Shown here piece after piece: positions 34,179 to 42,755 of a stretch of DNA of 64,000 bases (its first letter is position 1; the number at the start of each line of letters is the position of its first letter). The notes below the pieces were generated by a model, which had not been told where the DNA came from, made no database searches, and worked only from the letters and a program-made list of their open reading frames with translations. The position numbers were made by a program, and so were the translations under genes. This DNA comes from Microbacterium cremeum (lineage in GTDB: Bacteria; Actinomycetota; Actinomycetes; Actinomycetales; Microbacteriaceae): the NCBI RefSeq assembly GCF_015277855.1, contig NZ_CP063812.1, positions 2,914,001 through 2,978,000 of the forward strand, written 5' to 3'.

Positions 34179-36572
34179 ATGGACGCCTCGGCCCCGGCTG
34201 CCCGGATCGAGCTCGAGATCGGCGGCATGACGTGCGCCTCGTGCGCGGCGCGGATCGAGAAGCGACTGAACCGGATGGACGGGGTGGAGGCATCCGTCAA
34301 CTACGCCACCGAGAAAGCCGTCGTGAACGCCGCCGCGGGCATCGACCCGCAGGCACTCATCGACGAGGTGGTCAAGACGGGGTACAGCGCGGCACTGCCC
34401 GCGCCGCCCGTTCCCGACACCGCGGACAGCGGCCCTGCCCCCGACCCGGAGCTCACCGCGCTGCGGCAGCGCGTGATCGGATCGGCCATCCTCTCGGCGC
34501 CCGTCATCCTCCTCGCGATGATCCCGGCGCTGCAGTTCACCTACTGGCAGTGGGCGTCGCTGGCGCTGGCCGCCCCCGTCGTGGTGTGGGGAGCGTGGCC
34601 GTTCCACCGCGCCGCGTGGATCAACCTCCGCCACGGCGCCGCCACGATGGACACGCTGATCTCGCTCGGCGTCTCGGCCGCGTTCCTGTGGTCGCTGTAC
34701 GCGCTGTTCCTCGGCGACGCCGGCATGCCCGGCATGATGGAGGCGTTCGAGTGGTCGGTGCAGCCGAGCGACGGCGCGGGCAACATCTATCTCGAGGTCG
34801 CCTCCGGCGTCACGACGTTCGTGCTGGCGGGCCGGTACTTCGAGACACGATCGAAGCGGCGCGCAGGCGCCGCGCTGCGGGCGCTGCTCGAGGTCGGCGC
34901 GAAGGACGTGGCCGTGCTGCGCGTCCCGGCCGGCGGCGGCTCCCCCGTCGAGGAGCGCGTGCCCGTCGGCGAGCTGCGCGTGGGCGAGGAGTTCGTCGTG
35001 CGCCCCGGCGAGAAGATCGCGACGGACGGCGTCGTCGTCTCGGGCACGTCGGCCGTCGACGCCTCGATGGTGACCGGAGAGTCCGTTCCGGTCGAGGTCT
35101 CGCCCGGCGACGCCGTCGTCGGCGCGACCGTGAACGCCGGCGGACGGCTCGTCGTGCGCGCCACGCGCGTCGGCGACGACACGCAGCTCGCGCAGATGGC
35201 GCGTCTCGTCGAAGACGCGCAGTCGGGCAAGGCCAAAGTGCAGCGCCTCGCCGACCGGATCTCGGGCGTATTCGTGCCGATCGTGCTGCTGATCGCCATC
35301 GGCACGCTGGCGGGATGGCTGCTCATCGGCGGGTCCGCTCCCATGGCGTTCACGGCGGCCGTCGCCGTGCTCATCATCGCGTGCCCGTGCGCGCTCGGGC
35401 TCGCCACGCCGACCGCGCTGCTGGTCGGAACCGGCCGCGGAGCGCAGCTCGGCATCCTGATCAAGGGTCCTGAGGTGCTCGAGTCGACCCGCACCGTCGA
35501 CACCGTGGTGCTCGACAAGACCGGCACGGTCACGACCGGTCGCATGGCGCTCATCGACGTGGTCGTGGCCGCGGATTCGGATCCGGAAACCGGAGAACGT
35601 GACGTTTTCCGGAGCGGCAGCGGCCACGACTCCGGAAACCGCGCGGAAGTCCGAATTCCGGATCCGGTGGAGAAGACGCGGGCGGATGCCGCCCCCGCCG
35701 CCCGCCGCGAGGTGCTGCGTCTCGCGGGCGCGGTCGAGCACGCCTCGGAGCACCCGATCGCACAGGCCATCGCGCGCGCCGCGGTCGCCGAGACCGGCGA
35801 CCTGCCCGCCGTCGAGTCGTTCCAGAACGTGCCGGGCAAGGGCGTCTCGGGCGTCGTGGACGGGCGTGCGGTGCTCGTCGGCCGCGACGTCCTGCTCGCG
35901 GACTGGGCGCTGACCCTGCCGGCGCCGCTGGCCGACGCGAAGGCGGCGGCCGAGGCATCCGGTCGCACCGCCGTCGCGGTCGCGTGGGACGGCGAGGTGC
36001 GGGGCCTGCTCGTGGTCGCCGACCAGGTCAAGCCCACCAGCCGCGAGGCGGTCGCACAACTGCGCGGCCTCGGGCTCACGCCCGTCCTCCTCACCGGCGA
36101 CAACGCCGCCGCGGCGCGTGCGATCGCCGCCGAGGTCGGCATCGACCGCGTCACCGCCGAGGTGCTGCCCCACGAGAAGGTCGACGCCGTCAAGGCACTG
36201 CAGGCCGAGGGCCGGGTCGTGGCGATGGTCGGCGACGGCGTGAACGACGCCGCCGCCCTCGCGCAGGCCGACCTGGGGCTCGCGATGGGGACGGGGACGG
36301 ATGCCGCGATCGAGGCATCCGACATCACCCTGGTGCGCGGCGATCTGCGCAGCGCGGCCGACGCCATCCGGCTGTCACGGTCGACGCTCGGCACCATCAA
36401 GGTCAACCTGTTCTGGGCCTTCGCGTACAACGTCGCGGCGATCCCGCTGGCGGCGCTGGGCCTGCTCAATCCGATGATCGCCGGTGCCGCGATGGCCCTG
36501 TCGAGCGTCTTCGTCGTCGGCAACAGCCTGCGACTGCGCACGTTCCGTTCCCTCCAGGAGAAGAAGTCATGA
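34179..36572 (+). CDS. copA: Cu(I)-exporting P1B-type ATPase with in-frame repeat insertion
   Basis: This 797-residue copper exporter of the plasma membrane has an N-terminal metal-binding domain (GMTCASC, Cys19/Cys22), eight helices, actuator motif TGESVPVE, transport motif CPC (402-404, [12 protein letters not shown]), phosphorylated Asp446 in DKTGT, the nucleotide-domain EHPIAQAI motif, and hinge [26 protein letters not shown]. Residues about 467-497 ([20 protein letters not shown] region) are not native: they translate a 90-bp R2 repeat inserted between the P-domain and nucleotide-binding domain. The insertion is a multiple of three and leaves all motifs intact, so the enzyme may still work. 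Stop overlaps csoR as ATGA. Confidence 0.96.
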   Translation: MDASAPAARIELEIGGMTCASCAARIEKRLNRMDGVEASVNYATEKAVVNAAAGIDPQALIDEVVKTGYSAALPAPPVPDTADSGPAPDPELTALRQRVIGSAILSAPVILLAMIPALQFTYWQWASLALAAPVVVWGAWPFHRAAWINLRHGAATMDTLISLGVSAAFLWSLYALFLGDAGMPGMMEAFEWSVQPSDGAGNIYLEVASGVTTFVLAGRYFETRSKRRAGAALRALLEVGAKDVAVLRVPAGGGSPVEERVPVGELRVGEEFVVRPGEKIATDGVVVSGTSAVDASMVTGESVPVEVSPGDAVVGATVNAGGRLVVRATRVGDDTQLAQMARLVEDAQSGKAKVQRLADRISGVFVPIVLLIAIGTLAGWLLIGGSAPMAFTAAVAVLIIACPCALGLATPTALLVGTGRGAQLGILIKGPEVLESTRTVDTVVLDKTGTVTTGRMALIDVVVAADSDPETGERDVFRSGSGHDSGNRAEVRIPDPVEKTRADAAPAARREVLRLAGAVEHASEHPIAQAIARAAVAETGDLPAVESFQNVPGKGVSGVVDGRAVLVGRDVLLADWALTLPAPLADAKAAAEASGRTAVAVAWDGEVRGLLVVADQVKPTSREAVAQLRGLGLTPVLLTGDNAAAARAIAAEVGIDRVTAEVLPHEKVDAVKALQAEGRVVAMVGDGVNDAAALAQADLGLAMGTGTDAAIEASDITLVRGDLRSAADAIRLSRSTLGTIKVNLFWAFAYNVAAIPLAALGLLNPMIAGAAMALSSVFVVGNSLRLRTFRSLQEKKS
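35578..35667. repeat. R2 REPIN-like element inside copA
   Basis: Begins CGGATCCGGAAACCGGAG, holds the inner arms TTTTCCGGAGC and ACTCCGGAAACC, and ends GTCCGAATTCCGGATCCGG. This is the same architecture as the 20.5-kb array. It is 90 bp, in frame. Confidence 0.9.
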
Positions 36573-36877
36573 CCGACGTCCAGACGCACGAGCACACCCA
36601 CCACGGGTACATCACCGACAAGGACAAGTACCTCAACCGCCTCAAGCGCATCGAAGGCCAGGCGCGCGGCATCCACAAGATGGTCGAGGACGAGAAGTAC
36701 TGCATCGACATCCTCACGCAGATCAGCGCGCTGACCTCCGCCCTCGAGGCGGTCGCCGTCGGGCTGCTCGACGACCACCTGCGCCACTGCGTCGTCGACG
36801 CCGCGCGCCTGGGCGGCCCGGAGGCCGACGCGAAGATCACCGAGGCCTCGCAGGCGATCGCACGACTGGTGCGCTGA
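36569..36877 (+). CDS. csoR: Copper-sensing repressor CsoR
   Basis: This 102-residue four-helix-bundle metalloregulator of the CsoR/RcnR family releases DNA when Cu(I) binds. The Cys-His-Cys ligand set is visible: Cys in EKYCIDIL, then His and Cys in LDDHLRHCV. The N-terminal His-rich segment ([13 protein letters not shown]) is typical. It is last in copZ-copA-csoR, overlapping copA by ATGA, and should act on the two boxes before copZ, making the operon autoregulated. Confidence 0.96.
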   Translation: MTDVQTHEHTHHGYITDKDKYLNRLKRIEGQARGIHKMVEDEKYCIDILTQISALTSALEAVAVGLLDDHLRHCVVDAARLGGPEADAKITEASQAIARLVR

Positions 36878-36900
36878 CCGCCTGCGGCACCGTTTGGGCG

Positions 36901-36944
36901 CGGGCTCGGGCTCGGGCGCGGGCTCGGGCTCAGGCTCGGGCTCA
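36901..36944. repeat. Hexanucleotide tandem repeat
   Basis: About seven units of GGGCTC with single-base variants (GGGCGC, AGGCTC) between convergent csoR and rarD. The last unit overlaps the rarD stop codon. Confidence 0.85.
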
Positions 36945-37958
36945 GTCGGCGGATGCCGCGGCCAGGCGCGCGCGGCGGGTGTGGAGCACCGAGTCCACGG
37001 TCAGGATGGTGAGCGCGACCCACACCAGGCCGAACCCGATCCAGCGTTCGAGCGGCATCGGCTCCTGGAGGACGAGCCAGCCGATGAGGAACTGCAGGAT
37101 CGGCGCGACGAACTGCAGGATGCCGATGAGCGTGAGCGGCGCGCGGCGGGCACCGGCGGCGAACAGCAGCAGCGGCACGGCGGTGATGACGCCGGCGAGG
37201 CTGAGGAGCAGTGCGTGCTCCCAGCCGCTCGTGCCCATCGTGAGACCTCCGGTCACGCCGACGACGATGAGCACGACCGCGGCGACGGGTGTGAGCCAGA
37301 GGGTCTCTAGTGTCAGCCCGCTCACGGCGTCGACCGACGGGCCGACCTTGTTCTTCACGAGGCCGTAGACGCCGAACGAGGCCGCGAGCGTGAGGGCGAT
37401 CCACGGGAACGCCCCGTAGCCCACGATGATCACGACGACGGCGACCACCGCGATGCCGATCGCGACCCACTGGGCTCGTCGCAGGCGCTCGTGCAGCACC
37501 AGCACTCCCAGCATCACGGTGACGATCGGGTTGATGAAGTACCCCAGGCTCGTCTCGATCACGTGCCCGCTCAGGGCGCCGAGGATGAAGACCTGCCAGT
37601 TGATGTAGATGAGCACGCCGGCCAGTGCCGTCAGCCACAGCAGACGCCGCTGCCGCATGATCGCGGCGAGCCTGCGCCACGTGCGCGTGACCGTGAGCAG
37701 CAGGGCGCAGAAGATCAGCGACAGCAGGATGCGCCACGCGACCAGCTCGAACGGCTCCGTCGGCGCGAGCAGCAGGAAGTACAGCGGCAGGAAGCCCCAC
37801 AGCAGGTACGCCGAGAAGGCGTACACGCCGCCGAGCGAACGCTCGCGCGCCGACTCGATGCCCGTCGGCGGCAACGTGATCCCCGCGGTGGATGCCGCCG
37901 CCACCGCGAGATCGTCGACGCCGGCCTCGGCGCGGTTCGCGGTCGGTTCGGGAGTCAC
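36942..37958 (-). CDS. rarD: RarD-type EamA-family transporter
   Basis: This 338-residue membrane protein has ten predicted helices arranged as two EamA repeats. RarD-specific wording is clear: GVYAFSAYLLWGFLPLYF, ELVAWRILLSLIF, INWQVFILGALSGHVIETSLGYFINP and GILQFVAPILQFLIGW. The transported substrate is not established in this family. The GTG start lies 6 nt after a TAGGCT box, a leaderless start, so the N-terminal 40 residues are cytosolic. Upstream lie GC-rich repeats and the hairpin array. Confidence 0.92.
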   Translation of the reverse strand: MTPEPTANRAEAGVDDLAVAAASTAGITLPPTGIESARERSLGGVYAFSAYLLWGFLPLYFLLLAPTEPFELVAWRILLSLIFCALLLTVTRTWRRLAAIMRQRRLLWLTALAGVLIYINWQVFILGALSGHVIETSLGYFINPIVTVMLGVLVLHERLRRAQWVAIGIAVVAVVVIIVGYGAFPWIALTLAASFGVYGLVKNKVGPSVDAVSGLTLETLWLTPVAAVVLIVVGVTGGLTMGTSGWEHALLLSLAGVITAVPLLLFAAGARRAPLTLIGILQFVAPILQFLIGWLVLQEPMPLERWIGFGLVWVALTILTVDSVLHTRRARLAAASAD

Positions 37959-37964
37959 CGATCC

Positions 37965-37970
37965 AGCCTA
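37965..37970 (-). promoter_or_regulatory. -10 box for leaderless rarD mRNA
   Basis: TAGGCT on the minus strand, 6 nt before the GTG at 37958. Confidence 0.5.
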
Positions 37971-37984
37971 GAGCCGGTCCGCCG

Positions 37985-38130
37985 GGCCGGGCCCGGGCCT
38001 GGGTCTGCGCGGGCCCCGGGCCTGCGCGGGCCCTGGGCCTGCGCGGGCCCTGGGCCTGCGCGGGCCCTGGATCGGCGCGGGCCCTGGATCGGCGCGGGCC
38101 CTGGGCCTGCGCCGGCCCTGCTGGGCTCGG
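37985..38130. repeat. 17-bp GC-rich tandem repeat
   Basis: About seven units of GCCTGCGCGGGCCCTGG with small variants (ATCGGCGCGGGCCCTGG). Each unit contains the palindromic core GCGCGGGCCC. It is non-coding and directly upstream of the rarD promoter. Confidence 0.85.
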
Positions 38131-38159
38131 TCCCGGCTCCGCCCGGCCCGTCGCCCCAC

Positions 38160-38586
38160 GTTGAGGTTGAAAAACCACGTGCAGGTTGAGAACCACTCCA
38201 TCCGAGGGCGTCTCAACCTACATGTGGTTTCTCAACCTCAACACGACGTCGCCCAGGCGCTCCGGCCCCGACCCCCGGCATCCGCCCTCTCCCGCCGGCA
38301 CGACACGCCGCGCGCGCCGTCCCACCCCCACGTTGAAGTTGAAAAACCACGTGCAGGTTGAAAACCACCCAATCCGAGAGCGTCTCAACCTACATGTGGT
38401 TTCTCAACCTCAACACGACGTCGCCCAGGCGCTCCGGCCCCGACCCCCGGCATCCGCCCTCTCCCGCCGGCACGACGCGCCGCGTGCGCCGTCCCACCCC
38501 GACGTTGAAGTTGAAAAACCACGTGCAGGTTGAAAACCACCCAATCCGAGAGCGTCTCAACCTACATGTGGTTTCTCAACCTCAAC
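38160..38586. repeat. Tandem hairpin array, three 83-bp hairpins at 172-bp period
   Basis: Hairpin cores lie at 38160-38242, 38332-38414 and 38504-38586. Each has a left arm starting GTTGA(G/A)GTTGAAAAACC and a right arm ending GTGGTTTCTCAACCTCAAC; the 31-nt arms pair at about 28 positions around a loop of some 21 nt. The two 89-bp spacers are nearly identical and GC-rich. No gene is recognisable; reading frames across the array only echo the repeat. A short GC-rich stretch (38587-38680) precedes the groES terminator. Confidence 0.9.
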
Positions 38587-38681
38587 ACGACGTCGCGCGG
38601 GCGACGTCGCGCGGGCGGAGACGAGAGGGCGGAGACGAGAGGGCGGAGACGACCGGGCGGTGAGGAGGGGAGACATGCGAA

Positions 38682-38709
38682 AGGGCCGGATGCCTCGGCA
38701 TCCGGCCCT
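38682..38709 (-). terminator. groES terminator
   Basis: AGGGCCGGATGCC and GGCATCCGGCCCT pair with a minimal TC loop, about 20 nt 3' of the groES stop. The arms contain the GGATGCC word. Confidence 0.85.
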
Positions 38710-38730
38710 CTCGTACGTGCGAAACGCGAC

Positions 38731-39027
38731 TCAGCGGACGACGACCGCCAGGACGTCGCGAGCCGACAGGACGAGGAACTCGTCGCCGCCGAACTTGACC
38801 TCGGTGCCGCCGTACTTGCTGTAGATCACGCGGTCGCCGACGGCGACATCCAGCGGGATACGGTTGCCGTTGTCATCGATGCGGCCAGGGCCCACCGCCA
38901 CGACTTCGCCCTCCTGGGGCTTCTCCTTCGCGGTGTCGGGGATGACCAGACCGCTGGACGTGGTCTGCTCGGCCTCGACCTGCTTGATGACGATGCGGTC
39001 CTCGAGCGGCTTGATGGAAACCGACAC
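38731..39027 (-). CDS. groES: Co-chaperonin GroES
   Basis: This 98-residue Cpn10 is the heptameric lid of the GroEL folding chamber. Its landmarks are [29 protein letters not shown] with the mobile loop, the [13 protein letters not shown] segment and [13 protein letters not shown]. The start is GTG (39027) with an AGGAAGAGG box upstream. No groEL follows; a terminator and the hairpin array come next, so this is a single-gene heat-shock unit. The promoter is flanked by two CIRCE elements, implying tight HrcA control. Confidence 0.97.
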   Translation of the reverse strand: MSVSIKPLEDRIVIKQVEAEQTTSSGLVIPDTAKEKPQEGEVVAVGPGRIDDNGNRIPLDVAVGDRVIYSKYGGTEVKFGGDEFLVLSARDVLAVVVR

Positions 39028-39060
39028 GGTCTACCTCTTCCTTCTTGAGACTAAGACTCG

Positions 39061-39087
39061 TTAGCACCCGCACACTGAGAGTGCTAA
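39061..39087. promoter_or_regulatory. CIRCE element 1 (HrcA operator)
   Basis: TTAGCACCC, 9 bp, GAGTGCTAA: a near-perfect CIRCE inverted repeat, just downstream of the groES -10 box. Confidence 0.92.
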
Positions 39088-39091
39088 CGCA

Positions 39092-39121
39092 AGTCTAGGC
39101 AACCGGCTGGCACTCTTGCAA
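39092..39121 (-). promoter_or_regulatory. groES promoter
   Basis: On the minus strand TTGCAA (39116-39121) and TAGACT (39092-39097) are 18 bp apart, lying between and partly within the two CIRCE elements. Confidence 0.65.
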
Positions 39122-39133
39122 CGTGAGTGCCAA
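39107..39133. promoter_or_regulatory. CIRCE element 2 (HrcA operator)
   Basis: CTGGCACTC, 9 bp, GAGTGCCAA: a second CIRCE-like inverted repeat covering the -35 region of groES. It also lies 30 bp from the divergent methyltransferase start. Confidence 0.8.
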
Positions 39134-39151
39134 ACGGGGTGTCATGGGCCG

Positions 39152-39157
39152 TAGGCT
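39152..39157 (+). promoter_or_regulatory. -10 box for leaderless methyltransferase mRNA
   Basis: TAGGCT, 6 nt before the GTG at 39164. Confidence 0.5.
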
Positions 39158-39163
39158 CGGCGG

Positions 39164-40369
39164 GTGGAACTCTCCGAACTCCAGGCACTGCTGACCCCGG
39201 AAGGCCTGCGGCTGCTCGACGCGGCACCCCCGGTCGAGTCGGCCGACGACGTCGCCCGAGCCGTGTCACGCCTGCGGAAGGACGGCCACTCCCCCGATCT
39301 CGTCTCGGCGGTCGTCGGGCAGGCGCGGCTGCGCACACGCGGCCGTGCGAAGTTCGGCGATCTCGCCGACCGGATGCTGTTCACCCGCGCCGGCCTCGAG
39401 CAGGCCACGCGCCTGCCGATCGCGGCCCGCCACGCGGCGCGTTTCCGAGACGCGGGATTCGAGCGCGTGGCCGACCTCGGCTGCGGCATCGGCGGCGACG
39501 CCCTGGGCCTTGCCGGCCTGGGTCTGCGCGTGCTCGCGGTCGAAGCCGACGAGGTGACCGCCGCGATCGCCGCCTACAATCTGGCCCCGTTCGGCAGCGA
39601 CGTCGAGGTGCGCAACGCGACGGCCGAGGCATCCGATCTGTCGCAGGTCGACGCCGTGTGGCTCGACCCGGCCCGCCGCACGGCCGGCCACGCCGACACG
39701 GCCCGCACGCGTCCGGAGGACTGGTCGCCGGCGCTCGGCTGGGTGTTCGACCTCGCCGCACGCATGCCGGTCGGCGTGAAGCTCGGCCCAGCCCTCGACC
39801 GCAGCTTCATCCCCGACGACGTTGAAGCGCAGTGGGTGAGCGCCGACGGATCGACGGTCGAGCTGGTGCTGTGGTCGGGCGCGCTCGCCCGCGAGGGCGT
39901 GCGTCGTGCGGCGCTGGTCATCCGGGGCGGCACCGCCCATGAGCTGACGTCGCCGACGGCGCACACGCCCGCTCCGCGCACTCCGGACGCGCCGGTGCGC
40001 GACCTCGGCGCCTACCTGCACGAACCCGACGGCGCCGTGATCCGGGCGCGCCTCATCGGCGACGTCGCGCACTCGCTCGAAGCCGGCCTGCTCGACGAGC
40101 ACATCGCGTATCTGACGTCGGATGCCGCGCTCACGTCGCCCTTCGTCTCGTCGTTCCGCGTGCGAGAGGTGCTGCCCGCCGACGTCAAGGCACTCGGCAA
40201 GGCACTGCGAGAACGCGGCATCGGGCGCCTGGAGATCAAGAAGCGAGGGGTGGATGTCGACCCTGCGGAGCTGCGCACCCGCTTGAAGCTGCGCGGCACC
40301 GAGTCGGCGACGCTGTTCCTCACCCGTATCGGCACGCGCCGCACCGCGATCCTCGCCGACCGCCTCTGA
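39164..40369 (+). CDS. SAM-dependent methyltransferase with THUMP-like domain
   Basis: This predicted cytoplasmic class I methyltransferase of 401 residues has the SAM motif VADLGCGIGGDALGLAGLG (core GCGIGGD, near residue 107), an acidic motif II (LAVEADEVT) and the DPARR motif (VWLDPARRTAGH) characteristic of this RNA-associated group. The C-terminal 80 residues match the THUMP-like extension (LEIKKRGVDVDPAELRTRLKLRG). RNA is the likely substrate by family; the target base is unknown. It is divergent from groES, sharing a 130-bp promoter region with a CIRCE box, so heat-shock repression might touch it. Confidence 0.88.
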   Translation: MELSELQALLTPEGLRLLDAAPPVESADDVARAVSRLRKDGHSPDLVSAVVGQARLRTRGRAKFGDLADRMLFTRAGLEQATRLPIAARHAARFRDAGFERVADLGCGIGGDALGLAGLGLRVLAVEADEVTAAIAAYNLAPFGSDVEVRNATAEASDLSQVDAVWLDPARRTAGHADTARTRPEDWSPALGWVFDLAARMPVGVKLGPALDRSFIPDDVEAQWVSADGSTVELVLWSGALAREGVRRAALVIRGGTAHELTSPTAHTPAPRTPDAPVRDLGAYLHEPDGAVIRARLIGDVAHSLEAGLLDEHIAYLTSDAALTSPFVSSFRVREVLPADVKALGKALRERGIGRLEIKKRGVDVDPAELRTRLKLRGTESATLFLTRIGTRRTAILADRL

Positions 40370-40375
40370 CGCCGA

Positions 40376-41071
40376 TCAGCCGAGCAGGTCGGCGCGCCAG
40401 GCCGCGTACAGCAGCCAGCCGGCGCTGTAGATCATCGACACCGCGCCGATGGCGATCGCCCACACCGCGAGCCTGCGGCTCTCGAGCGGACGGCGCAGCG
40501 CGAGGATCGCCGAGACGATCGCCACGATGCCGATCGGGAAGCCCCAGCCCACGAACAACGACACCGCCAGACCGACGACGGCGAACGCCAGCGCCCAGCC
40601 GGCGAGCCCTCGATGCAGACCCGATTCCTCAGCTGGGGCCCACACCAGCTGCGGCGGAGAGTCTTCGGTGCCGGGCTCGGCCGGTGCCGACTGGACCGTC
40701 ACGGCGATCGGAGCCGTCGGCAGCCGGCGGAACCCGCCACGATGCGCACCCGGCAGCGGGGAGGCGTCCTGGGCGAGCTCGATCTCAGGCGAGGGCGGCT
40801 CCACCCGCGGCACGGGCTCCCCCGGCGCAGCGCCCGGCCCCACCGCACGCTCCGGCGGCGCCTCCGCTGCGCCGGGCCCCACCTCACGCTCCCGCGGCGC
40901 ATCCGCAGCGCCCGGCCCCACCGCGCGCCCCGGCGCAGCGCTCGGCCCCACCGCGCGCTCCGGCGCATCCGCTGCCGCCTCCGCACGCGGCTCCGGGCGG
41001 GCCGCCGGCTTCGCGTCCTCCGGATCGGTCCCGTCGGCGCCGGGCCGAGGCATCCGCTCGTCGTCGCTCAT
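40376..41071 (-). CDS. DUF4190-like membrane protein with Ala/Pro/Gly repeat region
   Basis: This 231-residue protein has a cytosolic, disordered first 90 residues made of AVGPGAA-type repeats ([31 protein letters not shown]), then two or three hydrophobic helices ([55 protein letters not shown]) in a DUF4190-like layout. Function is unknown. The ATG overlaps the tsaD stop as ATGA, so it is translated from the tsa operon. The repeats explain the unusually frame-open GC-rich sequence on the opposite strand. Confidence 0.8.
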   Translation of the reverse strand: MSDDERMPRPGADGTDPEDAKPAARPEPRAEAAADAPERAVGPSAAPGRAVGPGAADAPREREVGPGAAEAPPERAVGPGAAPGEPVPRVEPPSPEIELAQDASPLPGAHRGGFRRLPTAPIAVTVQSAPAEPGTEDSPPQLVWAPAEESGLHRGLAGWALAFAVVGLAVSLFVGWGFPIGIVAIVSAILALRRPLESRRLAVWAIAIGAVSMIYSAGWLLYAAWRADLLG

Positions 41072-42150
41072 GCCGACTCCGCGACCTGGATCTCGGTGAC
41101 CGGGAGCGTCGAGTCCGCGCCGAACTCGAGGGTCGACGCGGGGCGACCCGACATGATGAGCTCCGACGCGAGCGCCGCGATCATGGCGCCGTTGTCGGTG
41201 CACAGCGACAGCGGCGGGATCCGCACCGTCACGCCCTCGGCTTTCGCGCGCTCGAGCGCGACGTCGCGCAGCCGCCGATTCGCGATGACACCGCCGCCGA
41301 GCAGCAGGCGCGGCACGCCGTAGTCGCGGCACGCGGCGAGCGCCTTCGTGACGAGCACATCGACCACCGCCTCACGGAAGCTCGCGGCGACGTCGGCCAC
41401 GGGCACCGTCTCGCCCGCCGCCTGCCGCTGCTCGGTCCAGCGCGCGACGGCGGTCTTCAGCCCCGAGAACGAGAAGTCGTAGCGGTGCTTGGGCAGGTCG
41501 CTCGCACGCGACAGGCCGCGCGGGAACGGGATCGCGTTCGGATCCCCGGGCGCCGCGGCCCGATCGATCTCGGGACCGCCCGGGTAGGGCAGCCCGAGCA
41601 GGCGCGCGACCTTGTCGAACGCCTCGCCCGCCGCGTCGTCCATGGTCTCGCCGAGCAGCTCGACGTCGGTGGTCAGGTCGCGCACCAGCAGCAGCGACGT
41701 GTGCCCCCCGCTCACAAGCAGCGCGACAGTGGGGTACTCGAGCGGCGGTGCGTCGCGGTCGAGGATGTCGGCGGCGATGTGGCCCACGAGGTGGTTGACC
41801 GCGTACAGCGGCTTGCCGAGCGCCACCGAGAGGGCCTTCGCCGCGCCGACCCCGACCATGAGGGCTCCGGCGAGCCCGGGTCCGCTCGTGACCGCGACGG
41901 CGTCGATGTCGGCGAGCTCTACGTCGGACTCGGCGAGCGCGGCGCGGATCGCCGGCTCGAGCGCCTCGAGGTGCGCGCGCGCCGCGACCTCGGGCACCAC
42001 GCCGCCGTACCGCGCGTGCTCGTCCATCGAGCTCGCGATCGTGTTCGACAGCAGCGTGCGTCCGCGCACGATGCCGATCCCGGTCTCATCGCAGCTGGTC
42101 TCGATGCCGAGCACCAGCGGCCCGGCCGCTGAGCCTGCCGAGGCGTTCAC
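41068..42150 (-). CDS. tsaD: tRNA threonylcarbamoyladenosine (t6A) synthase subunit TsaD
   Basis: The product transfers the threonylcarbamoyl group to A37 of ANN-decoding tRNAs, working with TsaB, TsaE and TsaC. The 360 residues have the Kae1/TsaD ASKHA fold: [10 protein letters not shown], the iron-binding NHLVGH motif, [31 protein letters not shown] and [13 protein letters not shown]. The GTG start at 42150 overlaps the rimI stop by GTGA. That coupling survives although the rimI 3' end consists of an inserted R2 repeat. Confidence 0.97.
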   Translation of the reverse strand: MNASAGSAAGPLVLGIETSCDETGIGIVRGRTLLSNTIASSMDEHARYGGVVPEVAARAHLEALEPAIRAALAESDVELADIDAVAVTSGPGLAGALMVGVGAAKALSVALGKPLYAVNHLVGHIAADILDRDAPPLEYPTVALLVSGGHTSLLLVRDLTTDVELLGETMDDAAGEAFDKVARLLGLPYPGGPEIDRAAAPGDPNAIPFPRGLSRASDLPKHRYDFSFSGLKTAVARWTEQRQAAGETVPVADVAASFREAVVDVLVTKALAACRDYGVPRLLLGGGVIANRRLRDVALERAKAEGVTVRIPPLSLCTDNGAMIAALASELIMSGRPASTLEFGADSTLPVTEIQVAESA

Positions 42151-42755
42151 GTGCACACCCCGCCTTCCCACCCCGGAGCGGCACTCCGGAAACCGGACTT
42201 CGCGCTCGTTTCCGGAGCACCCGCGCCCTCGGCTCCGGAAAACGTGCGATTCTCCAGTTTCCGGATCCGAGATTCGGTCGCCGCCGACGGATGCCGCGCC
42301 GCGGTCCACCCGCGCAGATCGAGCTTCATCACCACGGCGTCGATGTCGTCGGGCTGGTAATAGCGCGGCTTGCGCCCGATCTCGAAGAATCCCTCCGAGA
42401 CGTAGAGCGACTGCGCGACGGGGTTGTCGGCGCGCACCTCGAGGAACACGTGGGCGACGCCCCGGCGGGAGGCCTCCTCGAGGAGCGTCCGCAACAGTGC
42501 GCGTCCTCGGCCGCGGCCGCGCGCGGCCTCGGCGAGCGCGATGGTCTGGATGTCGGCATCCGTCGCGTTCTTCACGGCGCGCAGTCCGGCGTACCCGACG
42601 ATCTGCCCCGCCTCCTCGTCGACCACGTACCAGCCGTGCGGCGACGCGAGCTCCTCGCGCATCATCGGCTCGGACCAGGCGTCGGTCGGGAACGAGGCGC
42701 GCTCGAGGCGCATGATCGCCGCGAGATCGTCGGCGGTCGCCGCGCGCAGGGTCAT
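42147..42755 (-). CDS. rimI: RimI-type N-acetyltransferase with repeat-derived C-terminus
   Basis: This GNAT acetyltransferase is expected to acetylate ribosomal protein S18 or other N-termini. It has [47 protein letters not shown] (acetyl-CoA loop) and [30 protein letters not shown]. The family core ends near residue 155. The remaining 45 residues (for example [15 protein letters not shown]) are a translated R2 repeat plus a short tail, so this copy is longer than the usual 150-160. It overlaps tsaB upstream by ATGA-type junction and tsaD downstream by GTGA. Confidence 0.93.
   Translation of the reverse strand: MTLRAATADDLAAIMRLERASFPTDAWSEPMMREELASPHGWYVVDEEAGQIVGYAGLRAVKNATDADIQTIALAEAARGRGRGRALLRTLLEEASRRGVAHVFLEVRADNPVAQSLYVSEGFFEIGRKPRYYQPDDIDAVVMKLDLRGWTAARHPSAATESRIRKLENRTFSGAEGAGAPETSAKSGFRSAAPGWEGGVCT
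42184..42270. repeat. R2 REPIN-like element in the 3' end of rimI
   Basis: Read on the minus strand it starts GGATCCGGAAACTGGAG, carries inner arms TTTTCCGGAGCC and GCTCCGGAAACG, and ends AAGTCCGGTTTCCGGAG. It is more diverged than the other copies; the distal GGATCC is lost. Confidence 0.85.

Noticed and set aside
38160..38586. Integron-type attC array
   Set aside because: Evenly spaced hairpins suggested attC sites, but arms start GTT and end AAC (the reverse of attC), spacers hold no cassette genes, and no integron integrase is present.
38161..39048. Small proteins encoded by the hairpin array (frames containing HVQVEN or YMWFLNLN)
   Set aside because: The frames repeat with the 172-bp unit, have no ribosome site or conserved start, and the pattern of changes follows DNA hairpin arms, not codons.
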